NCBI GenBank assembly: GCA_025331435.1
Contig: JAIWNI010000018.1
Span: 356,860 to 420,859, forward strand
Direction of reading: 5' to 3'
DNA from: Choanephora cucurbitarum
Taxonomy: Eukaryota > Mucoromycota > Mucoromycetes > Mucorales > Choanephoraceae
Length of the DNA: 64,000 bases
The notes beneath the pieces are model-generated. The model was not told the origin of the DNA and made no database searches. It worked only from the letters and a program-made list of their open reading frames with translations. The position numbers and the translations under genes were made by a program. Positions 32,092 through 44,120 of this stretch are shown one piece after another. The number at the start of each line of letters is the position of its first letter. Positions within the stretch are counted from its first letter, which is position 1.

Positions 32092-33401
32092 GTAAGCGGA
32101 ATCGAATAATAAGAGAATAGAAATCAAAAGGAAAGAAAGAAAGAAATAGAAAAAAAACGTGGCGTTTATATAGACAACGGGATACTGCTATATTTGGCAG
32201 AAAGCTTAAAAAAGCATATATGTGCCTTACTGAACTACGGTTGATTGGAGCTCCCTGTCAATTTGGTGGGTTTGGTTGTTTATTAAATTGAGATTAATTA
32301 TAATCAATTCCGAAAATAGATGGCACACAGAATAAAAAAAATTTAATTGTACTAACCAGACACTGCATACTATTCATTGCATCAAATCTTAAAGAGACAA
32401 GATGCACATAGCTTTGATCTAAAGAATGAATCTCCAAAAATAAATAAGCATCAGTTACTTTTAAAGACTTCTTTCTCTTTTATTATCTCCTTGGCAACAG
32501 AACAAAGTCACTCAATAGGATTAAGCTTATAGAGACATGACAGAATGAACATATCTACAATTGATAACAGGCATCTCTTTTTTCTTTTAATTTGATCCTA
32601 TATGACTACAGAAGTACCATTTACAATCGAATAACAACCCCTAAACTACTGTCTTTATTCAGATTTATCACTAAGGAAAAGCAGCCTTCTCATCACACAT
32701 TGTCTTTTGACAACAACAATCTCTCTTACTCTGTCAATATTTCCAATACATAAACACTCATTAAACAAAAGAATAAACTCTATCCATATTATACTTTAGT
32801 ATCTGTAAATTAACTCTTAAAATAAATTGCTTGAATCGAAATACAGTATCAATCAGGGCGATTTTGTAAAGCAAGAAAAACCACTGTGATCGATCTTTCT
32901 GCCTTTAGATAAATTGTTTAAAATAGGGATTAAAGATTCGCCCTATTCCTCTTCTTTTGCTCGGGTAATTTATTCTTTCTTACTGTTTCACCCGAGAAAA
33001 TCCCAAAAAAAGGCATTTTATCAGAAGATCGTGTTGGTAATGATTACATAAAAAAGGTGAGGACCTCTTTTAGGAGAAACAATGGCTTCGATTTCAGTTT
33101 ATCAAAACATCTCGTTGAACACGAATTTGTCACATGTATTTTGATTTCTTTTAGCCACCGGTAATTTGTTTTCCAGTTTTTCCTTCTTTTATCATAAAGG
33201 TCATTTTGAACATTTGAAATGCCTGTACTTAGCTGAAAGACACAGCCATCTTTGTTCGTGTTACTGATTTCCAATTAAGGTACAAACTATACACGATTCC
33301 TTGTCTTTTTCTTAAGGAGAGGAAGCACAAAGGAGCATTCCGGGATATCATCCAAACAAATGTTGTCTTTCTTTCGTCAAACAGTATAATTTCTGTATCA
33401 T
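32092..33401. other. Promoter of the small gene plus gene-free AT-rich DNA
   Basis: Apart from the TATA box near 32170, about 1.2 kb without a supportable gene or repeat. Confidence 0.35.
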
Positions 33402-33774
33402 TCATGCAAATCGTTTCATCAAAAAATCGCTGATGGCTTTTATTTTCTTAAGAGAGAACACTTTGATTGGAACATTTGTTGTCTTTGTTCTTTTTTTCTC
33501 TCTTTTTCTGAAAGACGTTAAAGAATCTCGTCTCCAATCAGCTTCAAACTTACCACAAATCCTCTTAGAAGTATCCTTATGTTCTCTAAGCCACGAGAAG
33601 GCCTTTTTTTTCTTTGTCTTGCCATAAACTACCTCTTGAAGAGTACAAGTGTCTGTGCATATGCTTGAATGTCCACATATACCGATTCTTTGTACCATAT
33701 GAAGCGTTGAATTCAGTGTTGCTCATGAATCCATATTTCGCCCTGATGACCCAGTTTGAAAATAAGTGCTTCAT
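33402..33774 (-). pseudogene. Decayed coding fragment, minus strand
   Basis: Two overlapping minus-strand frames read like protein and appear to be one frameshifted sequence. The first (from 33774) gives MKHLFSNWVIRAKYGFMSNT and TKNRYMWTFKHMHRHLYSS. The second (33650-33402) gives VVYGKTKKKKAFSWLREHKD, TSKRICGKFEADWRRDSL and TSFRKREKKRTKTTN before a stop. The Trp and Lys/Arg pattern is not random-looking, but I cannot name the family; a transposon-encoded or lineage-repeat protein is my guess. Confidence 0.35.
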
Positions 33775-33783
33775 GATAGAGAT

Positions 33784-34690
33784 ATGGAAGAAACAAAGAA
33801 GTTCTGTTCAAAGGCGCTGCTTGAAGAGCTTCCATTCGATGTCAGTAGCATCTTGAATAAACTAGTTGGAAAGGTAAAGAATAACAGGTTAATCCCTTAT
33901 TGATTATAAAACACACTGGTAAAAAAATACAATAGAGCATATATGATGATGCTATTGACGTTGTCGAAGGACTCAACAGTTATAGCTACAAAAAGCCAAT
34001 GGAATTTTGGTTGAGAAGCACATCGCAAAATATCATGGACCCTTTTGTTTCTTCAGAAACATTACCCGTTTTCGAGAGTGAGAACCATTGGTTGTATTCT
34101 GCTTGGAAACATTTTACAGCTTTCGCAAGAAACGCTGCTATTGTCAACGTGAGGCAAGTGCTAGACTCTATTATCTTTAAAAATATATGACTTATTGTAT
34201 CGCCTTTTATTAGCAATGCTGGTTATGCCTCTGTCATAAATGATGCCAATAAGAAGAGAAGCATATCCATTGTTGAAGACTCCAAGCCATTATTACTGGT
34301 ATTATGGCAGATGATTGTTATAAATATCTTAGCCATGAAATTAGATGTATAGAGATTGGTGTTCAAGGCTCAGCCTTCTCATACGGAGGAGTTCAGAGAA
34401 GACCAATTACATGCAAGAAGATGTCGACAAATAGGTTTTTACAAAAATGTACTTCAAGTAGTTTGTATTGATACAAATCTATTTCAATTTTTCGACAGGC
34501 TTACAAGTTTAACGAGATAAATATCCTGCGTAACAAGTACAAATCTGCTGCATCGCATACTGTCAAAAAGAGAGATCATTTCGCTTTAGATTGTTCTTTA
34601 GTCGATAGCCAGATTGTTTTTTCGATGTTGCCAAATTCAATACTTCTTCCGTCACTTGGTGATCTAACACGTTTCCCAGATAGTTGATGT
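33784..34690 (+). pseudogene. Decayed lineage-type hypothetical gene
   Basis: ATG at 33784 starts METKK-like sequence (MEETKKFCSKALLEELPFDV) and reaches a donor GTAAAG near 33879. After an acceptor (AATAG, ~33936) the frame reads IYDDAIDVVEGLNSYSYKKP, MEFWLRSTSQNIMDPF and ENHWLYSAWKHFTAFAR. A third part after 34214 reads NAGYASVINDANKKRSISIV, then shifts frame to DDCYKYLSHEIRCIEIGVQG and PITCKKMSTN. A last part (about 34498-34680) reads AYKFNEINILRNKYKSAA and VDSQIVFSMLPNSI. The order resembles a mucoralean repeat-family protein I have seen with an [D]...E-I/V-G core, but several frame breaks show it is not intact here. Confidence 0.45.
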
Positions 34691-34739
34691 CGAATGAATT
34701 CGACGCGGCTTCCTTTTTACGTCAATACAGAAAGAAAAA

Positions 34740-34850
34740 TACAGCAGCCGCTCGATTTAAGAGTGTATAATTTGAGAGCACGCTTAATTTAAAAGTGGCA
34801 ATCCTTTGGCTTGAAAATTACTTTGAGCGCTAAAAAACCATTCAACTTAT
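34740..34850. repeat. MITE-like interspersed repeat, copy 2
   Basis: Begins TACAGCAGCCGCTCGATTTA at 34740 and shares about 65 bases (34782-34848) with the minus strand of 17112-17177. The other end is not certain; the repeat may extend to about 34870. Non-coding. Confidence 0.55.
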
Positions 34851-35481
34851 GAGTAAAGTACTCCCTCCCAATAAGGGAATCAATGTTGCAGGATTTTGAT
34901 ACCGTATAAACCTGAGATTGCACTTACGTTAAGTACAAACTTTTTACAGTATATCGTTGGTTCTCTCTTGATTTAAGCAGTGATAGAAGATGACAGAATA
35001 CTCGCAACAACGGGCAACTTTTCATCCATACCAAATTCCGTTATTGCGGGGTATTGCTGTAGTGTAATAACATTTCGAGAAAAGCTACAAAAAACATTGT
35101 GCAATACAAACATCATCAAATCAAGGTCTAGAAAACTCGGTCAACATCTGTCGAGTGAGGTTTGTTGATATCAAATCAAATTAAAATATGCTTTTTGAGG
35201 CTTGTAGACAAAGTTCGCATTTTGACTATCTGCCAAATCTTCTAAACCATCTGGTAGAGGATTAAGACAACGACAAACACATAGGCTGCAATTTACACAC
35301 CCATACTGGTGAGCTAATGAGGAGCTTTCTTATAGTTAAGCAGAATAGGATCAACAAAGTTGTCAAGTGTATATGAGATCGTAATATCTCCAATGCAAAT
35401 GATTTTTCTTGTTGACGTATCCGAGTATATCACTTGTGGTAGGGGCTTACACGAGGACATGAGCAGACGTACAACCCCAGC
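34851..35481. other. Intergenic, nothing recognised
   Basis: AT-rich, with short open frames but none with a convincing start, splice pattern or family resemblance. Confidence 0.35.
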
Positions 35482-36548
35482 TTAGATATATACTAAACAG
35501 CTTAGCGCCGCCTGAGAGAATAGTAGCAAGTAAACCCAAACCAACAATAGATATAGTGCACATAGCAATAGCCATTCAGATGGTTTCTTTCGGTTTTTTT
35601 TACTCAAATAGAAAGCGTTGTCTACCAGAATGAGTGCAAGGACACCACTAGGAATAATAATAAGCATGGTATTCGTGCTAAAGAACCTGGGGTCAGATAT
35701 GGTCAAGCACTGAAATATGATAAAAGCATCATTTTACAGTTTAATGAAAAGAGAAATCAAACAACAACAACAACAACAACAAAGATAAAGCTCCTTTGGT
35801 GCTTCCCAGATTTGGTTCTTGTCTATAGCAGGCGTTTCGACCAACTGCATTTTTACGTACAATTGATTTTTTTTCTTTGGTCATTTGAAATCTACGTAGA
35901 TGTGATCCAACAGGCAACAAAAAATACAAAGTAGATACTCATAGACTATTGTCATGCAATAATGTGATCAAAGGTAGGTATACTGATGAGCCCTATACCA
36001 GTGACACTATCAAGAGCCATACCAATACTGTTACTAGAAGATATGATACCAAATTGCAACACCTGATCTAATCTTCTATACATGACGGCGACTAAAGAAA
36101 AGCACAAGTGTGAAGGGAACATCTTCAAAAAGTTCAAGCAAAGAACGAAATGAAGCTAGGTGATCAAAGCCTTTCGCAAAACCTACGCTAAGAAGGATGG
36201 CGCACTAGATGATTAGCAGTGTACCTATGTTGTTTGAAAGTTGCATACATAAAAACTCCAGATAGAAGATAGAGCCTGGAAAAATGTTATGGTCTCTAGT
36301 AAAATGAGTATCTTCATAAAATTGATCCAAGACCCTGCTATTTGGCAGTGTTGGTTTCTTTACAAGCCAATGTTATTGTGAACTGCTTTTTGGCACAGAT
36401 TTTGCAGAGCATAGATATATACATATATATGTCTGCCTGAATAAATAAAATCAGACAAGCAAAGGGTGATAAATACAGAGTCAATCTTTCTGAGCAGTCT
36501 TGCTTCTGTTTTTGTCTTGACATAGGATGCGATAACGAATCCTCTCAA
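35482..36548 (-). pseudogene. Decayed polytopic membrane protein gene
   Basis: Minus-strand segments read in order as one protein. First RGFVIASYVKTKTEARLL, RKIDSVFITLCLSDFIYS (36548-36420). Then LDQFYEDTHFTRDHNIFPGS and FYLEFLCMQLSNNIGTLLII, an in-frame TAG (about 36210), and CAILLSVGFAKGFDHLASFR, LLELFEDVPFTLVLFF. After a frame change near 36090 it continues VAVMYRRLDQVLQFGIISSS and IGMALDSVTG. A last exon near 35706 reads MLIIIPSGVLALILVDNAF and SEWLLLCALYLLLVWVYLLL. Several strongly hydrophobic helices alternate with charged loops. The TAG and the frame change indicate a pseudogene. Family not identified. A (CAA)n run lies at about 35758-35783 between exons. Confidence 0.45.
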
Positions 36549-37220
36549 ATGAACACTCTCAATCGTGAATCAAGAATTCATATACACGCTATATGCATGA
36601 CACTTTAACTTTTACTTAGCCTAGCAAACTCGGTGCCTGAAAAAAGCTGTCTCAGATGTTATGCATGAAAGTATTGAAATATCATTATAGTGTGAAGTTG
36701 GTCAGGCTTATACAAATAGTTTATCTAGGATTAGTTATAGTTGGTGTTTGAGCGTCAATTACTAAGCTTTAAGAAGAATGATCATAGGCAGTATGTATCA
36801 CACTATAACTATCTAGCTATACATTCGAGCAGATATGTGGATACCATAAACTTGATCCTGAAATCAATTTCAATTGTCATTTATATTTTGTTTTACTGGC
36901 AAGTTAAAGCGATTATCGTGAATATCGCTTTATCTTGATCTGCCAATTATACAAAAGAAAAAAGAACAATTTACTTTGTTCAGTCACTGCTTCTTCATCG
37001 CTTTCTGATTTGTAGCTTTGGTGTAAACAAAGCAGTAAGCTCATCTCTTTTCTTTGTGATAGGGCTTAAGTAAATGGTGTTTACTTTGACCTTGTCAGAA
37101 AATTTCACGGGGCAAGAATACAACGATTGCTACTATCGGTATTGATCAAGTAAAGAAAGATACTAGCTTTTCATTGGCACAATTTACCATGCCTTAGACG
37201 AGTATGTCATCCAAAAGTAT
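36549..37220. other. Intergenic, nothing recognised
   Basis: AT-rich spacer between the decayed membrane protein gene and the 88-residue gene; no supportable feature. Confidence 0.35.
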
Positions 37221-37541
37221 TCAATTAGTCGGAGCCTCTGCATTGTCGATGTGATAGACAAGACAGATGTTACCCGTACCTTTTTCAATGGCAATAATCT
37301 TGCCTCGACAGCCTGAAGGCAAGCATTTTAGGCATCAAGTGTTAGCAAAGTACTACAATCACATACCACTCCAAATCGTTGTGATCACTCTATCGCTTAT
37401 GTTGATGGGCTCTGAATATTCAAGCAGAAAGACGTTCAAGCGACAGCATTTGCCTTGTTGCTCGGCCAATTTATTTCTTTCAACGTTCTTCTTAAACTTG
37501 CACAGGGCAACTTCAATACCGTTGGCAGTTGTAAATGTCAT
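37221..37541 (-). CDS. Hypothetical two-exon protein, 88 residues
   Basis: Exons 37541-37367 and 37312-37221 join in phase through a 54 nt intron with GTATGT donor and CTTCAG acceptor and a CTAAC branch-like sequence. The protein reads MTFTTANGIEVALCKFKKNV, then LAEQQGKCCRLNVFLLEYSE, INISDRVITTIWSGCRGKII and NICLVYHIDNAEAPTN. It looks like a small beta-rich fold; no membrane helix or signal peptide. No family recognised. Clean splicing and absence of stops favour an intact gene, unlike most neighbours. It could still be a fragment of a larger repeat-family protein. Confidence 0.5.
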
Positions 37542-40500
37542 GTCAATTTTCGTCCGCTAATACTGTATACTTTGGCTAATTCTGAATGCAAGGAGTAATA
37601 TGAAGATGAACTACCACCAAAAAAGTGAGATTCGCTGTTCATCCTGTTTGGTTTGGTACAGCCAGCGCTAGTTTCTTGGCCAACAGCTGTGTTGACATTG
37701 CGAAAGCATTAACAAAAAACATATACACAACAGACTAACATTCTAATCTGACCATCACTGTCACTAAAGAAGCTCTTCACTCTCTTCTCGTTATTCCTTT
37801 GCTCGCAAGCTTTTCATATCCTCTCCTTTTGTCTAGTTATCAACAGTACAATAAACATGCACGGATATGTTAGAGCAAGCGTAGCCTGATTTGTCTCTTT
37901 CTCTCTTCTTTCCTTTCTTTCTTTTTTTTTCTTTCGTTTACTAATTTAGTTATCGCATTGACATGAGTCATGCCTTATCGATAGACAAATGACGCCTAAC
38001 TGGCATGTAGTGATATAGAACTGTAGGTTTTTGGTATACACTCGTTGCACTCGAAGAAAAGAAGAAATAAAAAGAAATAGAAATAGAGATAGAGATAGAG
38101 AGATGTCAAGTGATGATTTGGAGGATGTTGCTTAGAAAGGAAATCCAATTAGTAGGTAACCATAAACAAATAGAGTTTTACTATCCTCATTATTAAAAGA
38201 AAAGAAAAAAAGAATAGGCAACTATTTGTTGATCGAGAGCGTACTAAATAGAAGGTACGTGTATGGATTGTGCTATTCACATATAGTGACAAAACGAAGG
38301 TAAAAAACGCGGTTTTTTGCAAAGTGAGGAAAAGCAAAAGTAAAGTTTAGTGTAATTTTCACGTGATTGCTTTGAAAATTTTGTTTCTCCCTATTGTTCT
38401 TCTTGTTCTTTCTTGTCCTTTTTCTTTTACCTATCGTCTTCTTTTCTTGTTTGTAGTGTGAGGTAAAAGAAAAGACGCTATATCAGCGCCGCATCTCTCT
38501 ATCCTACCCTTGTCTGTAATTCCCAACAAACATGTTATCTTTTGCTATTAAGGAGAACTGAAACCAAACCATTACCAAAAGAAAAAAAAAGGCTAATGGT
38601 GTTATACAGAATTACACAGTTATGTCTGTATAAAGATCGATCTAACAATCCCAAAGCGATAGGGAAGAAGGGGGGAGTTAAAGAGGAAGCCCTCGACTTT
38701 TGATAGCTCAAGTGTAACAAGTGCATGAAACGTTTGAAGGAGAAAGAGAAAGAAAGAGAGAATGTGTGGTAAAAAAAAAGATAGAGAGGAAGAGAAGCGA
38801 TTGGTTGATAGGGTGACAATGTATGCTGCATGTGATGAAAGCAATAGCTAAGCTGAAAAATGTCTATAACAGACTATAAAAAAAAGCTTGATTCTTTCAC
38901 TCTTTGTTTCTTCTACTCATACATTCACCACTTCCCTTCTTTCATTATATGTCTCCCTCTCTTATTTCAACCTTTGGGGTTCTTTGGTTCTTCTGCACTT
39001 TGGCTCTTTGGTGCTCTGCCTCTAAGGTTCTTTGGTTCTAAGGTTCTCTTTTGGTTCTTTTGGTTCTATGACTACTTGGGTCCTTTGGTTCTCTCTTTTG
39101 GTTCTCATCTAGTGTCTGGCCACCTTAATTCCTTAGCTCCTTAGTTGCTTTGTTTACCAAGGTCCAAATTTAGCCGAGTTCCTTAGTTCTTCCCCTCCTC
39201 TTCCTGATGTCAAGCCTTCTTGTTTTTTGTCATGGGATCTAGCCTTCCTTTTTTTTTATACTTAATCGTTTCTTGTTTGTAGCTTCCACGGGAAGGTAGA
39301 TACTCGAGGAATTTAAGGTAAGTGTAGAGAGTATAGACCAGATGCCTTCACGCGGCTACTCTCGTAAGTAACTTCTCTCGGCAGAAATGAAACCAAAGGC
39401 TGGCAAAAAAAGATGATAGAATAGATATATGTAGTAAATCTATTTCCGAATTAATAAAACTATACACCTTTATCTCATAAATGCCTCTAAACTACTATAA
39501 TCATAATCTTCTGTCCAATACTATTCTGTTCTATTCTATTCCACATCTATAAGTGAATGGGCAACTGAATCTTCTGAGTTAGTTTGATATATATATATCG
39601 TGTATTGCGAATGTTTTTTTACTAGTGATTTGAATCAGCACACTAAAAGAAAATAAATATAATTAAGAAAAAAAAAAAGAGACAAAAGACGATACCAGTG
39701 AACAAAAATGAACTTCTTAAAATAAAACATGATTGACTTTTCTTGATGAAGCTTGGCAGAAATCAATTCTTGAGCTATATCATGTTATTCTGACCTGGTC
39801 GAAATAAGACGCCCTTCAGGAAAACTTGCGTTTTTCCTCTTGTGAACTGATGACAAATATTTAGCAGAAATGTTAATCAAATACCCGCTTCAGAGTAAAA
39901 AAGGGACAAAATATTTATGATGTATTGCTATAAGTCGGATTTTATCAATTCCTTTTTCTTTTTCCTCGAAAAATATGCTCAAGAACCAATCTCAAACAAT
40001 TCTGCCCCAACATGTCAGTAAAATGACAATGTTAACAATAAAGGACAAGAAGCTGATTTATAACAACAACAGGCACTTTGTTATGCCTTTATTCTAGTCA
40101 AGAAGTGTGAGTTTGTGTTGAAAATACCAGTGTAAGATACACCCAGTCAATACTATTAAAACTTTGAGGTTTGAAATTTTGCTTTTACATCCATGCTTGC
40201 TTTCAGATGGCACACATAGTGGTTTGATGGTATACAAAGTTTATTTGACCTTATGCTCAACATAATATGCACCTTTTTAATCCTCCTGTAGCTCTATATG
40301 AAAAATGATTCCTTGTCCTTCCTCCTCCACGCATTTGAATATAGCCGTATGTTTATAAGTTCTTCTAGAAACTATTCTCCTCGACCTATTATACAAAACC
40401 CTTGTCAAGATAATCTGAAACAGCCTTTCCTCTTATGCCATCATTTATTCATCCTGTATAAGATCAACAAACAAATAACTATCCTGTACCAATTCTACAA

Positions 40501-40984
40501 TGAGCCAGGATCTTCTGGTTATCTACTGCGCCTTCTAAGTTGAACGATTTCATGTCCCTCAAATAATCATCCCTAGTCCTTGTGTCTTTCATAACTCCCA
40601 GTATTTGATATGGATACAAATCTGCAGCAACCACCTTAATTGTTTAAAAGTCCAAACTCTGATAGATTTATAAAACCTGTGTAATCAAACCTGTGTACCT
40701 AGAGTTTGAATAGTACCAATCAGGTCATAAAGGTACAAATTACATTTTACACTTTTTCGTGCTTCTTATATTACAACAAAGCGCACTCAAATTATGATTT
40801 AGTTGACAGATAAAGAGTATTGAAAGAAAACATCGTTTTAATAATTAGTTTCCAGATGACAAACATTTTGAAAGATTTATTATTGAGCCACGTAAGGGCC
40901 TGGAAAATACATTTGACAAGTATAATCTTGATATCGTCTGGGCACTGACATGAGGTTCAAAAAAGAACACCAAAAGCTGCCCTA
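37542..40984. other. Gene-poor region with simple repeats
   Basis: About 3.4 kb without a supportable gene. An A/G-rich (GATAGA) run sits at about 38080-38105. A degenerate tandem of GGTTCTTT-type units runs from about 38974 to 39107. The segment 37740-38000 looks like a promoter with T/C-rich leader and an ATG (37858) followed by only ten codons. A short ATG exon-like stretch at 39341 (MPSRGYS then GTAAGT) could be a first exon, but no second exon was found. Confidence 0.35.
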
Positions 40985-41382
40985 GTCGTTATGAGAAACG
41001 TCTCAGTACAGTTGATTGCAATCAACTAATCTGCCCTTCTTCCAATAAAGATATAAGACCTTTTAGTACTTTAGAGGAAATAAGAACAAAGACATGTTTG
41101 CATTGTAAAGAAGCGTTGAAGCATAGTAACTGCAAAGTGGCAGTCAAATCCACTTTGACCTACGACGAAATCAGCGATTTGACTAGCTGTGTTGTTAAGT
41201 GTGTGTGTAATGTTGTTGATAGAGTCATGCATAATGTTTTTCTATCACCTGTCTTATATTTCAGACCTATAGTGCAAATCTTTAAGAAGAATTACGTTAG
41301 AGATGTCAAGGCAGTGGATCTTATGAAGCATGTTTTCAATCGACTTGACAATGTTTTGTCTGCCTTCTTTGTTGTTCATTAG
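40985..41382 (+). other. Orphan open frame with Cys-pair, possible gene fragment
   Basis: An open stretch of about 125 codons without a clear start reads SRYEKRLSTVDCNQLICPSS, EEIRTKTCLHCKEALKHSNC, KSTLTYDEISDLTSCVVKCV and VRDVKAVDLMKHVFNRLD, ending at 41382. The TCLHCK...HSNC cysteines could form a zinc ribbon. This might be a relic of a transposon or repeat-family gene. Low confidence that it is expressed. Confidence 0.3.
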
Positions 41383-43785
41383 AACAATGTCCTTCACGGC
41401 TAAAACATATTCCGTAGAAAATTTCTTGAAATGAGGACTTCTCTTCTTTTCGGAACTTCTGAGGTGTTATTGTGCATATGAACGGCCGTTTGTGTAGTGT
41501 ATTATGTAATGTTGAGAAGTCCAGCAAGACGCGCACGTTTGCTTCATTGGAGGTGCATTCAACGGATTATCCTTCACGATGCCATAAACATGGCTCAAAA
41601 GCTTCTAAGTTTTATCTGAAAATTAAGAGTAATTGAAGGTTTTGGTTGATATTGACTTTTCATTTAATAAATTTTTAGAGAAGATAAGAGAGGAGACAAA
41701 ATGCTATTCACTCATGGTAGTTAGACTCTTGTAACTCCATTTTTCATGGAATGGTCACCGTCCAAAAAAAGAAAGGTTGTTTTTTTGGAAGAAAATTAAT
41801 GAACATATCTCTAGAAGTCTTGAAAGAAAAGGGAGAACCATAAATCCGTTTGATTATTCGCAATAAATTTGCAAACGACAACAATAAGCCCAACATATTT
41901 GTTTTCTGTCAGATACTTTCTTTTTCAGCAAATGTCCCAAATCAATAACTTCTGGAATCATTCACTGTGCCTCGCTTTGATGTCTTTAACTATAATAGTG
42001 CTACTTCGGATCATATCAGACCGAGCAAGATAGGAAGAAGAAAAGTGCTTGAAAGAAGTGTATTACTTGAGAAACATTCTTTGCATATTAATCGGTCTAT
42101 GATGAGTTTAGTAAAACCAGATCCTTAGGAACTGGTGAAGATGTAAAATGTGGCTCAAGCATATAGTCCTTCATCTCGTAGATCAAAGCAAACAAATCGT
42201 CATTGATTACCTTTGCTGGTAACTATTAAACTAGCTTCGTCTGTACAAGGCCTCACTCGATTCTTGATAAAGTAAAAAGAGTAAATTGAATGAATCTGAA
42301 TCGATTACTTGAATATTGATGATAAGCAGAGTACTAACCATATTAAGAAAAAAGAGATATAAGTCTACGCAGCATTCTTCTTTTTTATACAATGACCCTC
42401 GTTTTATGGATAGGATACTCATATCAAACCATGTCATAGATCAAGCCCCTTTCCTAGAATCATTACGGTATATGCAACTTCGTGAGTTTGAGAACGTATA
42501 GCGAATGCTAATTTAATTGGTAAAGTTCTCGTTTACTATGTATAGGATGTAACTACGTCAATTGAAAGAACTGCTTGCTTTTATGACTCCATTATTGTTC
42601 ATACCTAGGATAATGTTCCATTTGATCAAGTTTCTGTTTAAATTTTTCGACTTGGACATAGCAGTAATATCAAAGCACATGGATGCTTGCTGGTTGATCT
42701 TACACTGACATTGAAATGAAGTCATTCATAACTTGATTCTTTTTTTTTTCCTGTGAGCGCGGCGATACTGAAACGATTGTTTACCGATCTTCATAAAATC
42801 ATCTTGTAATTTGAAAAATATTTTGACCAAGACTTATCGCTTGTATGATAGAGAAGAAACGCACATGCAGGGATTTTTCGTTTAGTCTAGTTCATGTTCG
42901 TTAGCTACCATATATGCGTAACGCGACAGATAACTTTTATCTCTTTACAAGTAATTAAATAAACTTAATGTATGATATATTGTATACATGACTTTCAATG
43001 TATACAGTTTGGCAATCGTATTCAATCACTTATGGATTTGTTAAAGCAAAGAGTTTACAAAGTTGTGCCAACTTGAATCGGAGCAAATATCTAGTTCCAT
43101 ATTTAGTTTGGCTCATTCATGCAGCCATTGCTTCTATTTTGAAAAAAAAAATACTTAATATATAGGCTATCTTCAATTGGCCATAACGGTTGGTTTGTGA
43201 TGTTTATTTTGCCACAAAGCCGCATATTGACAGTACAAGCGTAATTGTGTTAATACTCTTTAAGTATAATGGCTTTATCTTTTTTTTTACTTCCCAATCG
43301 AATTAGAGCAAGGTAAGTGCTTATATCCTTGCCGGGAAATAGCCCTTGTCTATCACTAATTAGAGTGAATTTCTTTAAAGTTTTGGCTTGTACTGGTTGC
43401 ATTAACAAAAAAAAGGCACAATATGAATCATGTTTTAGTTTAATCTCTTCAAGTTCATTAGCTGAGAACTTTTCTATCTTTTTTTCAAAAGATTAATGTT
43501 TTTGATTAACAGCAAGTGATGACAGAGGGTTTGATATGACACGAGTTGACTTGCCGATCCATAAAAAAAAAGTAATGATCAAGACAAAGCAGGAAGGATG
43601 TTTAAATAAATCATCGCAATTTTTACGATTTTTTGTTTAAGAAAATCACTGCTATTTGTTCATGCAGTCTTCGTGACGATAAATCTTACATCCTGAAACA
43701 AACATTAAATCTATCCAATAGACCAAAGACTTGATCTTTCCCTATGTGGTTCTTATGTCATCTATATTCTATTCGATAAAAATAA
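41383..43785. other. Intergenic, nothing recognised
   Basis: About 2.4 kb of AT-rich sequence; short frames on both strands show no family resemblance, splice logic or promoter. Confidence 0.35.
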
Positions 43786-43795
43786 GTATAAATAC
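43786..43795 (+). promoter_or_regulatory. TATA box of the B12D-like gene
   Basis: GTATAAATAC lies 77-86 bases before the ATG at 43872, the same spacing range as in glutamine synthetase of this window. Confidence 0.55.
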
Positions 43796-43871
43796 ACGTA
43801 TCATTTCTTATATTTCTCACAGCTTTTTTCAATAACACAATCTATCGTATATTTAAATTCACTTTTACAAA

Positions 43872-44120
43872 ATGGGACAATTCTTTCAATTCTTAAAAAA
43901 GGGCTTTGTTGAACCCGAAATCTATCCATTAGTCACTTGTCTTGGTATAGCCTTCTCTGGAGCTGTGTTTATGGGAATTCATCAAGCACGCGGCCCTGAT
44001 GTAGTTTGGAACCACAAGAAGAATGAAACACCATGGCAACAAGTCAACCAAGGTGATCAAGTTAAATTGGCCGCATTCAACCAGAAGTATGATCGTAAAT
44101 TCGTTCGTAAGGAATGGTAA
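43872..44120 (+). CDS. B12D/NDUFA4 (MLRQ)-like mitochondrial inner membrane protein
   Basis: Intronless frame of 82 residues. It reads MGQFFQFLKKGFVEPEIYPL, one membrane helix (about 19-38, LVTCLGIAFSGAVFMGIHQA), then ARGPDVVWNHKKNETPWQQ and a basic end YDRKFVRKEW. The P-E-I-Y-P-L lead, single helix and P-x-V-x-W-x-K motif match the B12D family (NADH-ubiquinone reductase MLRQ subunit; the animal member NDUFA4 is now placed with cytochrome c oxidase). A role in a respiratory complex is therefore likely; which complex cannot be read from sequence. Its stop is 162 bases from the TRA1 stop, so the two genes converge. Confidence 0.82.
   Translation: MGQFFQFLKKGFVEPEIYPLVTCLGIAFSGAVFMGIHQARGPDVVWNHKKNETPWQQVNQGDQVKLAAFNQKYDRKFVRKEW

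Noticed and set aside
38535..38844. Two overlapping minus-strand open frames rich in Ser, Phe and Leu
   Set aside because: They come from purine/pyrimidine-rich low-complexity DNA; no start context, splice sites or protein-like pattern.
40673..40700. Short direct repeat AAACCTGTGTA
   Set aside because: Two copies of 11 bases only; easily explained by chance in low-complexity DNA.
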